NCBI RefSeq assembly: GCF_001428245.1
Contig: NZ_LMRV01000037.1
Span: forward strand, 20,687 to 84,686
From: Paenibacillus sp. Soil522
GTDB taxonomy: Bacteria > Bacillota > Bacilli > Paenibacillales > Paenibacillaceae
Length of the DNA: 64,000 bases
Direction of reading: 5' to 3'
Shown here: positions 8,304 through 16,607 of the stretch, piece after piece
Layout: the number at the start of each line of letters is the position of its first letter
Numbering within the stretch: position 1 is the stretch's first letter
Notes under the pieces: generated by a model
What the model was told of the DNA's origin: nothing
Seen by the model: only the letters and a program-made list of their open reading frames with translations
Databases searched by the model: none
Program-made: the position numbers and the translations under genes

Positions 8304-9032
8304 TTATTCAATGCCCAGCTTTTCGGCTAATTGTCTGAACCCTTGATAGATTTGATAGTCAATCTGTATGACCGCTTCCAAATCGATTTCTTCCGCATTT
8401 GTTTGTTCGGCCAGCTTCGTTATTTTCTCGTCAAGAAACGGGTACATATCCGCAGCGCTTGCTTTAATATCGGATTTCACGGCATCCCAAGCCTGAATGA
8501 TTTGGCCGGCAATCGCTTTTACTTCTGCGGTATCGCCGCCTTCAGCCTGTTGCTTTAAATCTTTCGCAAGCGACCTGATCTCCTTCACAGCTTTCTCTAT
8601 TCCGGCTTTGTCCGTATCTTTTACGGCAGGTGCATCCGGCTCATTTTTATTCATGATCGAGCCGCCTACAGCCGCATTTGCCGCTTTATTCGCTGCAATC
8701 GCTTTTTTAACCTCTTGGGTTTGTTTGGATGGTTTGAGTTCTTCTTTTTCCTCTTTTTTAGCGGTTTCTTTCACTTCGTTCGCTTCGTTTGCTTCTTTTG
8801 CCGCTTTTGCTTCTTCGACTTCTTTTACTTCTGCTGCTGTTTCCGCCTCTTTCGCTTGCAATTCATCTGTCTTTTCTTCCTTATTCTCTCCGTCATTCGT
8901 GCTTGACCCGGAATCGTTGGTAACCGTCGTTGCCTTATGGATTCCCAAAGCTTCCTTATTATCGGATTCCGAGCCGCATCCGGCCAAAATGAATATGCAT
9001 ACAAGGACAGCCATTACGTACAATTGCCTCAC
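8304..9032 (-). CDS. Iron-regulated lipoprotein of unknown function
   Basis: A lipoprotein of about 242 residues: a short signal peptide ends in the lipobox ILAGC, followed by a low-complexity, very charged linker rich in E, K and A (about residues 25-130). A compact helical C-terminal domain of about 100 residues follows (VKEIRSLAKDLKQQAEGGD; IIQAWDAVKSDI; MYPFLDEKI). The helical part faintly resembles the extracellular segment of EfeU/FTR1-type iron proteins, but I do not claim homology. GTG 9032 is preferred because GGGGAGGG lies about eight to ten bases upstream; ATG 9050 would place that RBS inside the gene. It is transcribed away from the ATPase gene, and two perfect Fur boxes lie between them. 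A role at the cell surface in iron capture is inferred from context only. Confidence 0.75.
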   Translation of the reverse strand: MRQLYVMAVLVCIFILAGCGSESDNKEALGIHKATTVTNDSGSSTNDGENKEEKTDELQAKEAETAAEVKEVEEAKAAKEANEANEVKETAKKEEKEELKPSKQTQEVKKAIAANKAANAAVGGSIMNKNEPDAPAVKDTDKAGIEKAVKEIRSLAKDLKQQAEGGDTAEVKAIAGQIIQAWDAVKSDIKASAADMYPFLDEKITKLAEQTNAEEIDLEAVIQIDYQIYQGFRQLAEKLGIE

Positions 9033-9088
9033 TCGAGATTCCCTCCCCATCGTTATGTAAAATTCAACAAATTCTATTTTAGAATAAA

Positions 9089-9103
9089 TGATAATAATTA
9101 TCA
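9089..9103. promoter_or_regulatory. Fur box 1 in divergent promoter region
   Basis: TGATAATAATTATCA is a perfect 7-1-7 palindrome. It lies between the lipoprotein gene (minus) and the ATPase gene (plus). Confidence 0.9.
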
Positions 9104-9112
9104 ATATAAAAA

Positions 9113-9127
9113 TGATAATGATTATCA
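9113..9127. promoter_or_regulatory. Fur box 2 in divergent promoter region
   Basis: TGATAATGATTATCA is a second perfect 7-1-7 palindrome, 24 bases from the first (centre to centre) and just upstream of the ATPase -35 hexamer. Confidence 0.9.
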
Positions 9128-9133
9128 AATTCG

Positions 9134-9162
9134 TTGACAGGCGCTTTTTCATCCCATACAAT
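9134..9162 (+). promoter_or_regulatory. Sigma-A promoter of siderophore ATPase gene
   Basis: TTGACA (9134-9139), 17-base spacer and TACAAT (9157-9162) lie about 40 bases before the start codon and directly after the tandem Fur boxes. Confidence 0.8.
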
Positions 9163-9203
9163 TTAAACTGAATCAATCGCCACTCATAAGGAGCTGATTG
9201 CAG

Positions 9204-10034
9204 ATGGCCGCGTTAGAAGCGAAAAATTTGACCCTGTCTTACGGCAATCAATACATTTTCCAAGAATTAAATCTTACCGTTCAAAAAGGAAAAATAACGG
9301 TGTTCATTGGCGGAAACGGCTGCGGAAAATCAACGCTTTTAAGGTCGATGGCGCGTCTGCTCAAACCCCAAACCGGAGCTGTAATCCTCGATGGTCATAA
9401 TATCGCCTCCCTTCCGACCAAACAAGTTGCCAAACAAATGTCGCTATTGCCGCAAGGGCCGAACGCTCCTGAAGGGCTAACTGTACTCCAGCTTGTGAAA
9501 CAGGGCCGTTACCCCTATCAAAGCTGGCTGCAGCAGTGGTCCCGTGAAGATGAGCGGATGGTGCGGGAGGCGCTTGAAGTTACGGGTATGTCAGATTTGG
9601 CCGAGCGGACCGTCGATTCATTGTCCGGCGGACAACGTCAAAGAGCCTGGATCGCAATGACGCTCGCGCAAGGAACAGACATTATTTTGCTGGATGAGCC
9701 GACCACTTATCTGGATTTGACCCATCAGATCGAGGTGCTCGACCTGTTGTACCAGTTGAACATAACCGAACAGAGAACCATCATCATGGTGCTGCATGAC
9801 ATCAATTTGGCCTGCCGGTATGCCCATAACATCGTTGCGATTCAAAATCAACGGATTTTTGCCGAAGGGGCACCCGAACAAATCGTGACGGCCGACATGA
9901 TCGAAGCCGTTTTCGCAATGAAATGCAAAATTATTCCCGATCCGATATTCGGCACTCCGATGTGTATCCCTTACGGAAAAGGCAGAACTGTCGAAATTCC
10001 GGAACCGCAACCGGCTAACCTTGTGTTCTCCTAA
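9204..10034 (+). CDS. Ferric-siderophore ABC transporter ATPase (FepC/FecE/FhuC type)
   Basis: This cytosolic ATPase of about 276 residues powers siderophore import. It has Walker [10 protein letters not shown], signature [10 protein letters not shown], Walker [14 protein letters not shown] and the switch histidine in VLHDINLA. Length and the [10 protein letters not shown] tail segment fit the iron-chelate group. AAGGAG lies 10 bases before ATG 9204; a TTG at 9198 is an alternative start only four bases from that RBS. It is transcribed apart from its permeases, so the two halves of the importer are linked only through shared Fur control. The gene ends at a bidirectional terminator. Confidence 0.93.
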   Translation: MAALEAKNLTLSYGNQYIFQELNLTVQKGKITVFIGGNGCGKSTLLRSMARLLKPQTGAVILDGHNIASLPTKQVAKQMSLLPQGPNAPEGLTVLQLVKQGRYPYQSWLQQWSREDERMVREALEVTGMSDLAERTVDSLSGGQRQRAWIAMTLAQGTDIILLDEPTTYLDLTHQIEVLDLLYQLNITEQRTIIMVLHDINLACRYAHNIVAIQNQRIFAEGAPEQIVTADMIEAVFAMKCKIIPDPIFGTPMCIPYGKGRTVEIPEPQPANLVFS

Positions 10035-10056
10035 GTAACCAATGCCGCAAAAAAAC

Positions 10057-10106
10057 GCAACCGCAACCGCAGGCAAGTCATACGATTCGCTCTGCGTTGC
10101 GGTTGC
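10057..10106. terminator. Strong bidirectional terminator between ATPase gene and siderophore operon
   Basis: GCAACCGCAACCGCAG pairs with CTGCGTTGCGGTTGC. T-rich tracts follow on the plus side (TTTATTTT), and a seven-T run follows on the minus side. Confidence 0.88.
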
Positions 10107-10205
10107 TTTATTTTAAAATATAAAAATTTATAAGTTTCACATTTATAAATAAACTTATATTTCACCGCGAAACAAGCTTTTGCCACCAAGGATGGCGACA
10201 GCCGT

Positions 10206-11414
10206 TTACGCTTGCCAAGGCATATACAAAAACTCAGGGTATTCCAGACTGCTGAAATCGTGTGCGGAGATCGACCAACCGTAAGCCCCTGCATACGGAA
10301 ATACGATCACATCCCCAGTCCGGAGTCTGGCGACATTTTCGTTACGCGTCAAAATGTCGCGAGGGCTGTTCATTCGCCCGACAATTGTCACCGGACGGTC
10401 ATTGATTTCAGTTCTGGGCAAGGGATAGGACCATCCGTCGACCGGTACGATGAAGAACGGGTGCCGGTGTTTCCAAGCCCCGGGCAGTAAAAATTGATGC
10501 AGCCCTCCATTTATGACCGCAAAGCTTGAATCCCCGATTTGCCTGATATCCAGCACTTCCGCGGCGTAATAACCGCAAGAAGCGGCCGTATATCTCCCGC
10601 ATTCGAACAAAATCTCCGGACATGGGGCATTTCCTTCGGATTCCTTTTCGATTATATGCTCAAGCTCCCGGACAAATGTGTCCCATTCGAAAGGTGCTTC
10701 TAATTTCTCATAATGGATTCCGATTCCTCCGCCGGCATTTACATACCGCAAATCGAAGCCGTACTGTGTCTGCCACAGCCGCGCACGTTCCATATAATGC
10801 CCAACCATAGCCGCATGCAGCGGCGCTTCTAGTTGATTAGACATCGAATGAAAATGGAATCCCCGCAGCGATATGTTCGGGCAGCTTCCGGCAGTCTCTA
10901 TCGCTTGAGGAATGTCCGCTTCATCGATGCCGAACTGCGACGGTACGCCGCACATTTGCAGCGTGCCTGCAGGCAGCGGACCGCGCAGATTTACCCGCAG
11001 CAAAATGTCGGCTTTTATGCCCAATCGGCCTGCAATCCAGTTCGTCCTAAGCAGCTCTGCTATGCTTTCGACATGGAGTAAAGCTACCCGATGGCGCAGC
11101 GCGTTTTCGATTTCACCGTCGGTTTTTCCTGGACCTCCGAAAATAATGTCGGCGCTGCCGGATATTTCGCGTACTTTTTCCACTTCTCCCAGCGAGGCGA
11201 CCTCGAAACCGTCCACAATAGGCAGAAGAGTTTCGATTATTTTTTTGTCTGAATTGGCTTTAATCGCGTAAAAATATTTTGCTCCGGCAGGTAATGACGC
11301 GACGATACGCGTTGCGTTGCGTTTAAGCTCGGCAAGATCGTATATAAACGCGCTGAACGGTTCATCCGGATGCCTGCGTTTCCAGCTTTGAATATAATCT
11401 GATATATGATTCAT
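10206..11414 (-). CDS. Second SbnH-like PLP decarboxylase, divergent active site
   Basis: A 402-residue fold-type III PLP enzyme of the diaminopimelate/ornithine decarboxylase family. The PLP lysine is K52 in FYAIKANSD, the phosphate-binding loop is NAGGGIG, and FECGRY and FPYAGAYGWSIS follow. It is clearly paralogous to the protein at 14601-15806. Where that protein has QLCTPKDVL, this one has RMNSPRDIL, so the cysteine expected to act from the partner subunit is replaced by asparagine. It is the last gene of the operon; its start overlaps the exporter stop by four bases (ATGA), with AAAGGAG upstream. It may decarboxylate a second diaminopropionate unit, use another substrate, or have lost decarboxylation. 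S. aureus sbn has no second copy as far as I know. Confidence 0.87.
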   Translation of the reverse strand: MNHISDYIQSWKRRHPDEPFSAFIYDLAELKRNATRIVASLPAGAKYFYAIKANSDKKIIETLLPIVDGFEVASLGEVEKVREISGSADIIFGGPGKTDGEIENALRHRVALLHVESIAELLRTNWIAGRLGIKADILLRVNLRGPLPAGTLQMCGVPSQFGIDEADIPQAIETAGSCPNISLRGFHFHSMSNQLEAPLHAAMVGHYMERARLWQTQYGFDLRYVNAGGGIGIHYEKLEAPFEWDTFVRELEHIIEKESEGNAPCPEILFECGRYTAASCGYYAAEVLDIRQIGDSSFAVINGGLHQFLLPGAWKHRHPFFIVPVDGWSYPLPRTEINDRPVTIVGRMNSPRDILTRNENVARLRTGDVIVFPYAGAYGWSISAHDFSSLEYPEFLYMPWQA

Positions 11415-12628
11415 CTGCTTACTCCTTTTACCGGTAAATCAAGCGCGGCCCTGGACGCCGCCAGCACCATAAGCGCGCCCAGTCCGAAAAACGCGCCGAA
11501 TTGAATAAAGACGAAAGCGGGGCTGAACCATCCGGCAACCAGCCCTCCCGTCAGCGGACCGACAATTTGACCGATGACGAGAAGGCTGCTGGCCGAACCG
11601 ATGCTCGTCCCCCGATTATCCGCGCTTGATGTCCGGCAGACCACAAAAAATACGGATTGCAGCAGTGCGCTGAATCCAAAGCCCTGCAGCAATCGCAGCG
11701 CGACTAACCACTCGGGACGGGAAACGGCCGCCTGCAGCATTACGGCGGCACAGCAAAGCGCGGCAGCCCACGCGAAGTTGCGTTCGACGGAGGCAGTGTC
11801 GTTCCGCCTCCCCCACCAGGAAGCAGCCGCCCATGAGGCGGCCCAGGTTACGCCTTGCAATACGCCGATCCACATTGCAGCGCGGCCTGAATCACCCACC
11901 ATTTGCTTCACGTGGGGCGCAAATACGGAAACTAAGCCGTAAGCCCCGATATTGGCGCAAATCCCGGCTATAATAAATGCGCTGCACCTGCGGTCGGCAA
12001 ACAGATGACGGAGAACAACGAGAACACCCGCCGGCTTCGTGATATTTTCCCGCTTCCGTCCGCCTTCGTTTAAACCGAACGCAGCAATGATCGACCATGC
12101 CAACAACAAAACCCCAAACAGCAAAAGCAAGGTGTTAAAACCGACCAGACCCCAGAACAGTCCGATAATCAGCGGTCCCGCAAACGAACCGGCCGCTACC
12201 GCTCCCTCCAGCTTCCCAAGTGCTTTTCCCCGTTTATTTTCCGGTACGGCGCCCCCGGCAAATGCGGCACCGGCGTCTACAACGCCCCCGAACATGCCTT
12301 GCAGCAGCCGAAGCAATAGCATCTGCGCCGGCGTTTGGGCGAATCCCATCGCGATAAGCACGACCGATAGGCCTAGAAGCGCCCGAACGACCATCCACTT
12401 TCTGCCGATCCGATCTCCGAGCTTACCCCAAAGGGGCGCCGTCAGCGCATACGAAAGAGCCGGAGCCGCCAAGGCAAGTCCGCTCCATAGTAAAACGTCT
12501 TCCCGCTCTCCCATTTCCTCCATATACATGGGCAAAAACGGGGCGATCGCCGTCAGACTGGCAATCGATAAAAAATGACCGCCCCACAGCAGACGCAAGC
12601 TGCGTTTCCAATTCGAAATACCGCTCAT
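11411..12628 (-). CDS. MFS siderophore exporter (SbnD-like)
   Basis: A membrane protein of about 405 residues with 12 predicted helices and the MFS motif A segment GKLGDRIGRKWMV between helices 2 and 3. A second half-motif, GKALGKLEGA, precedes later helices. ATG 12628 overlaps the stop of the NIS synthetase gene (ATGA). No good RBS is visible, so translation is probably coupled; the open frame continuing upstream belongs to the overlapping gene. Sitting inside a siderophore synthesis operon, it is expected to export the finished siderophore, as SbnD does in Staphylococcus. A drug:proton antiporter is the alternative by sequence alone. Confidence 0.87.
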   Translation of the reverse strand: MSGISNWKRSLRLLWGGHFLSIASLTAIAPFLPMYMEEMGEREDVLLWSGLALAAPALSYALTAPLWGKLGDRIGRKWMVVRALLGLSVVLIAMGFAQTPAQMLLLRLLQGMFGGVVDAGAAFAGGAVPENKRGKALGKLEGAVAAGSFAGPLIIGLFWGLVGFNTLLLLFGVLLLAWSIIAAFGLNEGGRKRENITKPAGVLVVLRHLFADRRCSAFIIAGICANIGAYGLVSVFAPHVKQMVGDSGRAAMWIGVLQGVTWAASWAAASWWGRRNDTASVERNFAWAAALCCAAVMLQAAVSRPEWLVALRLLQGFGFSALLQSVFFVVCRTSSADNRGTSIGSASSLLVIGQIVGPLTGGLVAGWFSPAFVFIQFGAFFGLGALMVLAASRAALDLPVKGVSR

Positions 12629-14571
12629 TTTACCGTCAGCTCGTGATTTCTCAGTTTTATAAACGGGTTCGGAGCCTGCCCGCTTCCCGAAGGCATGCTT
12701 CCCCCCGGTCCGCCCTGCTGAATCAGCAGCGGCGTCACAATTTGTTTCCACGGCCACGTTTCCTTCTCGAACAACAACTTTTCTATCATTTTACGGTCCT
12801 CGTCCGGCCAACCGGCGCAGGCGACTGCCCGCTCCAGACAGTCGCGCATCACCTGCCAGAGCGAATCCTCTTCCATTTGGTAGCACTTGACGAGCGAATC
12901 GGCAATCGCATACAAATTGACCTGAATGCCGAGTGTTTGCAAATAAAACAGCAATTGCTCCGGAGATTCGTTGTAAAGCGAATTTGGCCGGTCAGGTTTA
13001 ACAATATACTCAGGATCGGCAATGCCGAATCTATTAAGCCAGGGGATATAAAGACGGACCGTATCGTGATCGCGCAGCACAATGCCCGCCGGCGTTCCCC
13101 GTTCCAGAACAAGCAGCACATTTTGCCCATGCACTTCGGGCAGAACACCGTAGCGGAGCATGCGCATACAAAGATTCAAATATTCGCCGCATAATTCACC
13201 AAATAGCTGCAAAGCCGCCGCCGCGCCGCGATGCATGCCTCGTAAATCCATCCAAGAGTCGAACAGGTGCCCTGCCGCCCCGGATTCACAAACAGAAAAC
13301 GCCGACATCGGTACGAGCTGGCACATTGGATTGGACAGCAACTGCTCCGGGAACCGGCGAATCTGGCAGGACAGATGCCGAGGCCGGTCGTCAAACCAGT
13401 CTCCGGCTTTGGGCATGTAAGCCCACCAAGCCGTTTCATCGCATAGGAAAAGCCGCCCGGCCAGCGTTTCATCAACAGCCCGCAGCCGGTTAAGCAGCCG
13501 CTGCGCCCGGTCGCCGTTCGTCATATAAAGCGCCGGAAGCGATCGGATTGCCCCGAGCGATACAATCCCTAGCGGCAATTTGACATGATGTCCTCCGCCT
13601 GCAGGCGCCAGCGAACGGACTGAAGACGTTGCGGCGTATTCGCCGGCCGAAATCCCTAGCGGAACGCATACTCCGTCCTCTAGCTCGCGCCCCAGCTCCC
13701 GGGGCAGCATCCATTCCATTTGCCAAGGGTGAACCGGCAGCGCCGCATAATTATCCCTGCTTAAGCCGAGCCGTTTGAAGGCGGCCTCAACCCTATCCCG
13801 TTCTTCCGCAGACAGAAGAAAATCGGCTGGCTCCTGTCCCTCCGCGCCGTCTCCGGACAGCATGACGTCCCGTCTTAACGCCACCCACTGCAGCGGAAAT
13901 GCCGCGCCGTATTCCGCGCTGTAATTGACGTACTCTTTATCGTCCCATCCGCCCTTCGCTTTTGCAGCCGGGTGAAACGGACGATCCCTTAGCGCGGACC
14001 TCTGTTCCAGCTCCAGCAAGGGGATCGGAAATGAAGACGGCCCTCCGCCGTCTGACGTTTGCGCCTGCAGTGATAACGCCTTTTGCCGTACCGAGAGGCG
14101 AACCTGTTCAAATAAACGCGTGTAATCGTATTTCGCCGCAAGCAATTCGTTCCAGCATTCGGCCAACACCTCTAATAGAGATTCCAAATCCAATGCCCTA
14201 AATGTAACGCTGCCGTTCTTAGCAGCCTTCGCTTGAATGATTGCATCACCGCCGCGAAAGAGGTACGGCTGATGGTAAGAAGGTTCAATCGGAATAAGGA
14301 GGCTGTAATCTACTCTCCCTCGAACGTGCCGGTGGAACATAAGCTTCTCCGGACTGCCGATATCGTTCGCAAGACAGGCGTCACGCAGCGGCGGCGGCAG
14401 CTCGTTAACTGCTGCTGCGCGGCCTTCGCCGCCATCAGACAGCAGTCCTTCCGCCAATAAGGCGTTAACTAAATCGGTCATCACATAGGACGAGGCCTCT
14501 GCCAGCGCGCGATTACTTCGCATGCCCGTCAGCCCCTCACCCTCGCTCCTGACCGTTATCGGATCAATCAT
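12625..14571 (-). CDS. NIS siderophore synthetase (IucA/IucC family), third copy
   Basis: At 648 residues this is longer than the usual 580-620. NIS synthetases adenylate a carboxylate such as citrate and condense it with an amine. Visible family motifs, in order, are PFHPAAKAKGGW, VHPWQMEWML, SSVRSLAP with HHVKLPLGI, and EVHGQNVLLVLERG followed by VLRDHD. The first motif is altered from the usual HPxHPxxKxRxGF, with RPFHP replacing HPxHP. ATG 14571 has GAGAGGAG upstream. It lies between the SbnH and exporter genes, unlike the S. aureus order. Which condensation step it performs cannot be assigned by eye. Confidence 0.92.
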   Translation of the reverse strand: MIDPITVRSEGEGLTGMRSNRALAEASSYVMTDLVNALLAEGLLSDGGEGRAAAVNELPPPLRDACLANDIGSPEKLMFHRHVRGRVDYSLLIPIEPSYHQPYLFRGGDAIIQAKAAKNGSVTFRALDLESLLEVLAECWNELLAAKYDYTRLFEQVRLSVRQKALSLQAQTSDGGGPSSFPIPLLELEQRSALRDRPFHPAAKAKGGWDDKEYVNYSAEYGAAFPLQWVALRRDVMLSGDGAEGQEPADFLLSAEERDRVEAAFKRLGLSRDNYAALPVHPWQMEWMLPRELGRELEDGVCVPLGISAGEYAATSSVRSLAPAGGGHHVKLPLGIVSLGAIRSLPALYMTNGDRAQRLLNRLRAVDETLAGRLFLCDETAWWAYMPKAGDWFDDRPRHLSCQIRRFPEQLLSNPMCQLVPMSAFSVCESGAAGHLFDSWMDLRGMHRGAAAALQLFGELCGEYLNLCMRMLRYGVLPEVHGQNVLLVLERGTPAGIVLRDHDTVRLYIPWLNRFGIADPEYIVKPDRPNSLYNESPEQLLFYLQTLGIQVNLYAIADSLVKCYQMEEDSLWQVMRDCLERAVACAGWPDEDRKMIEKLLFEKETWPWKQIVTPLLIQQGGPGGSMPSGSGQAPNPFIKLRNHELTVK

Positions 14572-14600
14572 ATGGCTCTCCTCTCACCGCTCCGCCCCAT

Positions 14601-15806
14601 TTACATCAGATACACATGCTCGGGATGCGGATGGCTTAAAAAATCATGATGCGAAATAGACCACCCATAGGCTCCCGCATAACGGAATATGATCACGTCC
14701 CCAACCCGCAGCTGCGAAACGCGCGCTTCTTTTGCCAGCACATCCTTCGGCGTGCAGAGCTGACCGACGACCGTTACTTCAGCATCTTCCAGTTCCGTTC
14801 TCGGAAAAGGGTACGGCCAGTGCGGAAGAGGAATGATTTCAAACGGATGGCTGTGCTGCCAAGATACCGGCAGACGGAAATGGTTCGTCCCGCCGCGGAC
14901 GATCGCGTAGTGTTTGCCATGATTCCGCTTGATGTCTATAACCTGGGCCGCATACCAGCCGCAAGCCGCCGTTATGTACCGTCCCGGCTCGAACAGCACC
15001 TGCAGTCCGTCCCACGCCTGTTCGTCAAGCACATTCTGCAGCTCGCGCGCAAACGTATCCCAATCGAACTGTTGTTCCAGATCCGCATAGTTGACTCCGA
15101 TGCCGCCGCCCGCATTCAGGACGGAAACGGTCAGACCGAATTCATCGACCCACTGCCGGACGCGCGAGCAATATAAGGAAATCAGCTCAGCGTGGCGCCT
15201 AGCATCCAAATTGTTAGAGATCGAATGCAGATGGAAACCTTCCAGCTTGATGGAAGGCAACGACAAAGCGAGGCGGATCGCATCCGGAACTTCCTCTTCA
15301 TCGATTCCGAACTGTGTCGGCCTTCCGCCCATGGCAAGCGTCGCTTCGGGAAGAGTAGAATGGAGATTAACCCTCAGCAGAACCTGAACGGTCGTTCCGC
15401 GCTGCTGTGCGAGAAGATTGATGCGCAGCAGCTCGTGTACGCTTTCCGCATGTATCAGGCTGACCCGGTTGTCGATCGCGCCGGCTAGTTCCAAATCCGT
15501 TTTTCCCGGTCCCCCAAACAAAATCGGAACGCTTGACGAAACTCCCCTGATTTTAAGGATCTCTCCGAGAGAAGCGGCTTCAAACCCATGAACGATGCCG
15601 GACAACTGCTTCAAAATTTCCATATCGGAGTTGGCCTTGACCGCATAATACAACCGGCACTTTTTCGGAAGCGACTGCACACGTAAGGCCGCATGCTCCC
15701 GCAGCGCCTGCATATCATAAATGAACGCGCAAACCGGTTCCGCCCGTGTCTGCGGCCATTGCTCGATAAAATTCACGACTTTATTAGCCGATATCACATT
15801 ATTCAT
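14601..15806 (-). CDS. sbnH: SbnH-like PLP-dependent decarboxylase
   Basis: A 401-residue fold-type III PLP decarboxylase. The PLP lysine is K57 in YYAVKANSD, with NAGGGIG, FEPGRY, the cysteine motif QLCTPKDVL and FRYAGAYGWSIS, so the active site looks complete. In staphyloferrin B synthesis SbnH decarboxylates the citryl-diaminopropionate intermediate to give an ethylenediamine unit. The ATG overlaps the end of the SbnG gene by eight bases and has AAAGGAAAC upstream. Compare its paralogue at 10206-11414, which lacks the motif cysteine. Confidence 0.9.
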   Translation of the reverse strand: MNNVISANKVVNFIEQWPQTRAEPVCAFIYDMQALREHAALRVQSLPKKCRLYYAVKANSDMEILKQLSGIVHGFEAASLGEILKIRGVSSSVPILFGGPGKTDLELAGAIDNRVSLIHAESVHELLRINLLAQQRGTTVQVLLRVNLHSTLPEATLAMGGRPTQFGIDEEEVPDAIRLALSLPSIKLEGFHLHSISNNLDARRHAELISLYCSRVRQWVDEFGLTVSVLNAGGGIGVNYADLEQQFDWDTFARELQNVLDEQAWDGLQVLFEPGRYITAACGWYAAQVIDIKRNHGKHYAIVRGGTNHFRLPVSWQHSHPFEIIPLPHWPYPFPRTELEDAEVTVVGQLCTPKDVLAKEARVSQLRVGDVIIFRYAGAYGWSISHHDFLSHPHPEHVYLM

Positions 15807-16590
15807 TGCCGTTTCCTTTCTGTGCTAATTCTGAATATGTACGAAGATGCCCGCGCAGCGCCCGGAACGAAATGCCCCTCTCGTCGCCGAGCACGAACGC
15901 ACGAACCCCTCTTTCGCGCCAATCCTCGATATCTTCGGCGGCTCGCGGAATCGCACAATAAGGCACGCCGTTCCGCTTGGCCGCGGCGTGCGCCTGCAGC
16001 AGCCCCTCACGGACGCGCGGTGAGCGCATCTGCCAAGGTACACCATAAGACTGCGACAAATCCGCGGCCCCCTCAAGCACCATATCAACGCCGGGAACGG
16101 ATAAAATTTCGTCCGCCCGCTCTACGCCCTCCCGGCTTTCTATCATCGGTACGACCATAATCTCTTCGTTGGCCCGCTCCATATATGCAGCGAGATCATA
16201 CTTGCCGAACGCTCCCGGCCGCCCGCCGTTCAGGCTTCTTGAGCCGTACGGATAATAGCGGCAGGCTCGTACGGCTTGCTCTGCTTGCTCCTTGTTCTCC
16301 ACGGATGGTATGACGATGCCCCCAGCGCCTCCGTCAAGCGCCCGCAAAATTTCTTTCGGATTTGGTTCGGAAACGCGCACAAGCGCTGTAATGCCGACCG
16401 CTTCAGCGGCCCGAATCATATGTTCCAGCGTTTCCGGATTAACCAGCACATGCTCTGTATCGATAATGACAAAATCGTAATCGGCGCAACCGATCATCTC
16501 GACGACAACAGGGGACGGAATAGAACAAAAGAGTCCGAAAACGAGATGACCTTCACCCAGCTTTCGCTTCAACCGGTTCTCCTTCAACAT
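15799..16590 (-). CDS. sbnG: SbnG-like citrate synthase (HpcH/HpaI aldolase fold)
   Basis: A 263-residue TIM-barrel protein of the HpcH/HpaI family. Candidate active-site positions are H48 in IIDTEHVL, the arginine in LVRVSEPN, the metal-binding glutamate in PMIESREG and the aspartate in EGAADLSQSYG. In Staphylococcus SbnG makes citrate from oxaloacetate and acetyl-CoA, so siderophore synthesis can continue when the TCA cycle is shut down by iron limitation. Its position between an NIS synthetase and SbnH supports this role over a generic aldolase. RBS AAAGGGGG lies eight bases before ATG. Confidence 0.88.
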   Translation of the reverse strand: MLKENRLKRKLGEGHLVFGLFCSIPSPVVVEMIGCADYDFVIIDTEHVLVNPETLEHMIRAAEAVGITALVRVSEPNPKEILRALDGGAGGIVIPSVENKEQAEQAVRACRYYPYGSRSLNGGRPGAFGKYDLAAYMERANEEIMVVPMIESREGVERADEILSVPGVDMVLEGAADLSQSYGVPWQMRSPRVREGLLQAHAAAKRNGVPYCAIPRAAEDIEDWRERGVRAFVLGDERGISFRALRGHLRTYSELAQKGNGNE

Positions 16591-16607
16591 ACGCCCGGCC
16601 CCCTTTC

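Noticed and set aside
8497..9060. 187-codon plus-strand frame opposite the lipoprotein gene
   Set aside because: Its S/F/A-rich composition is the antisense reading of the E/K/A-rich linker; no RBS.
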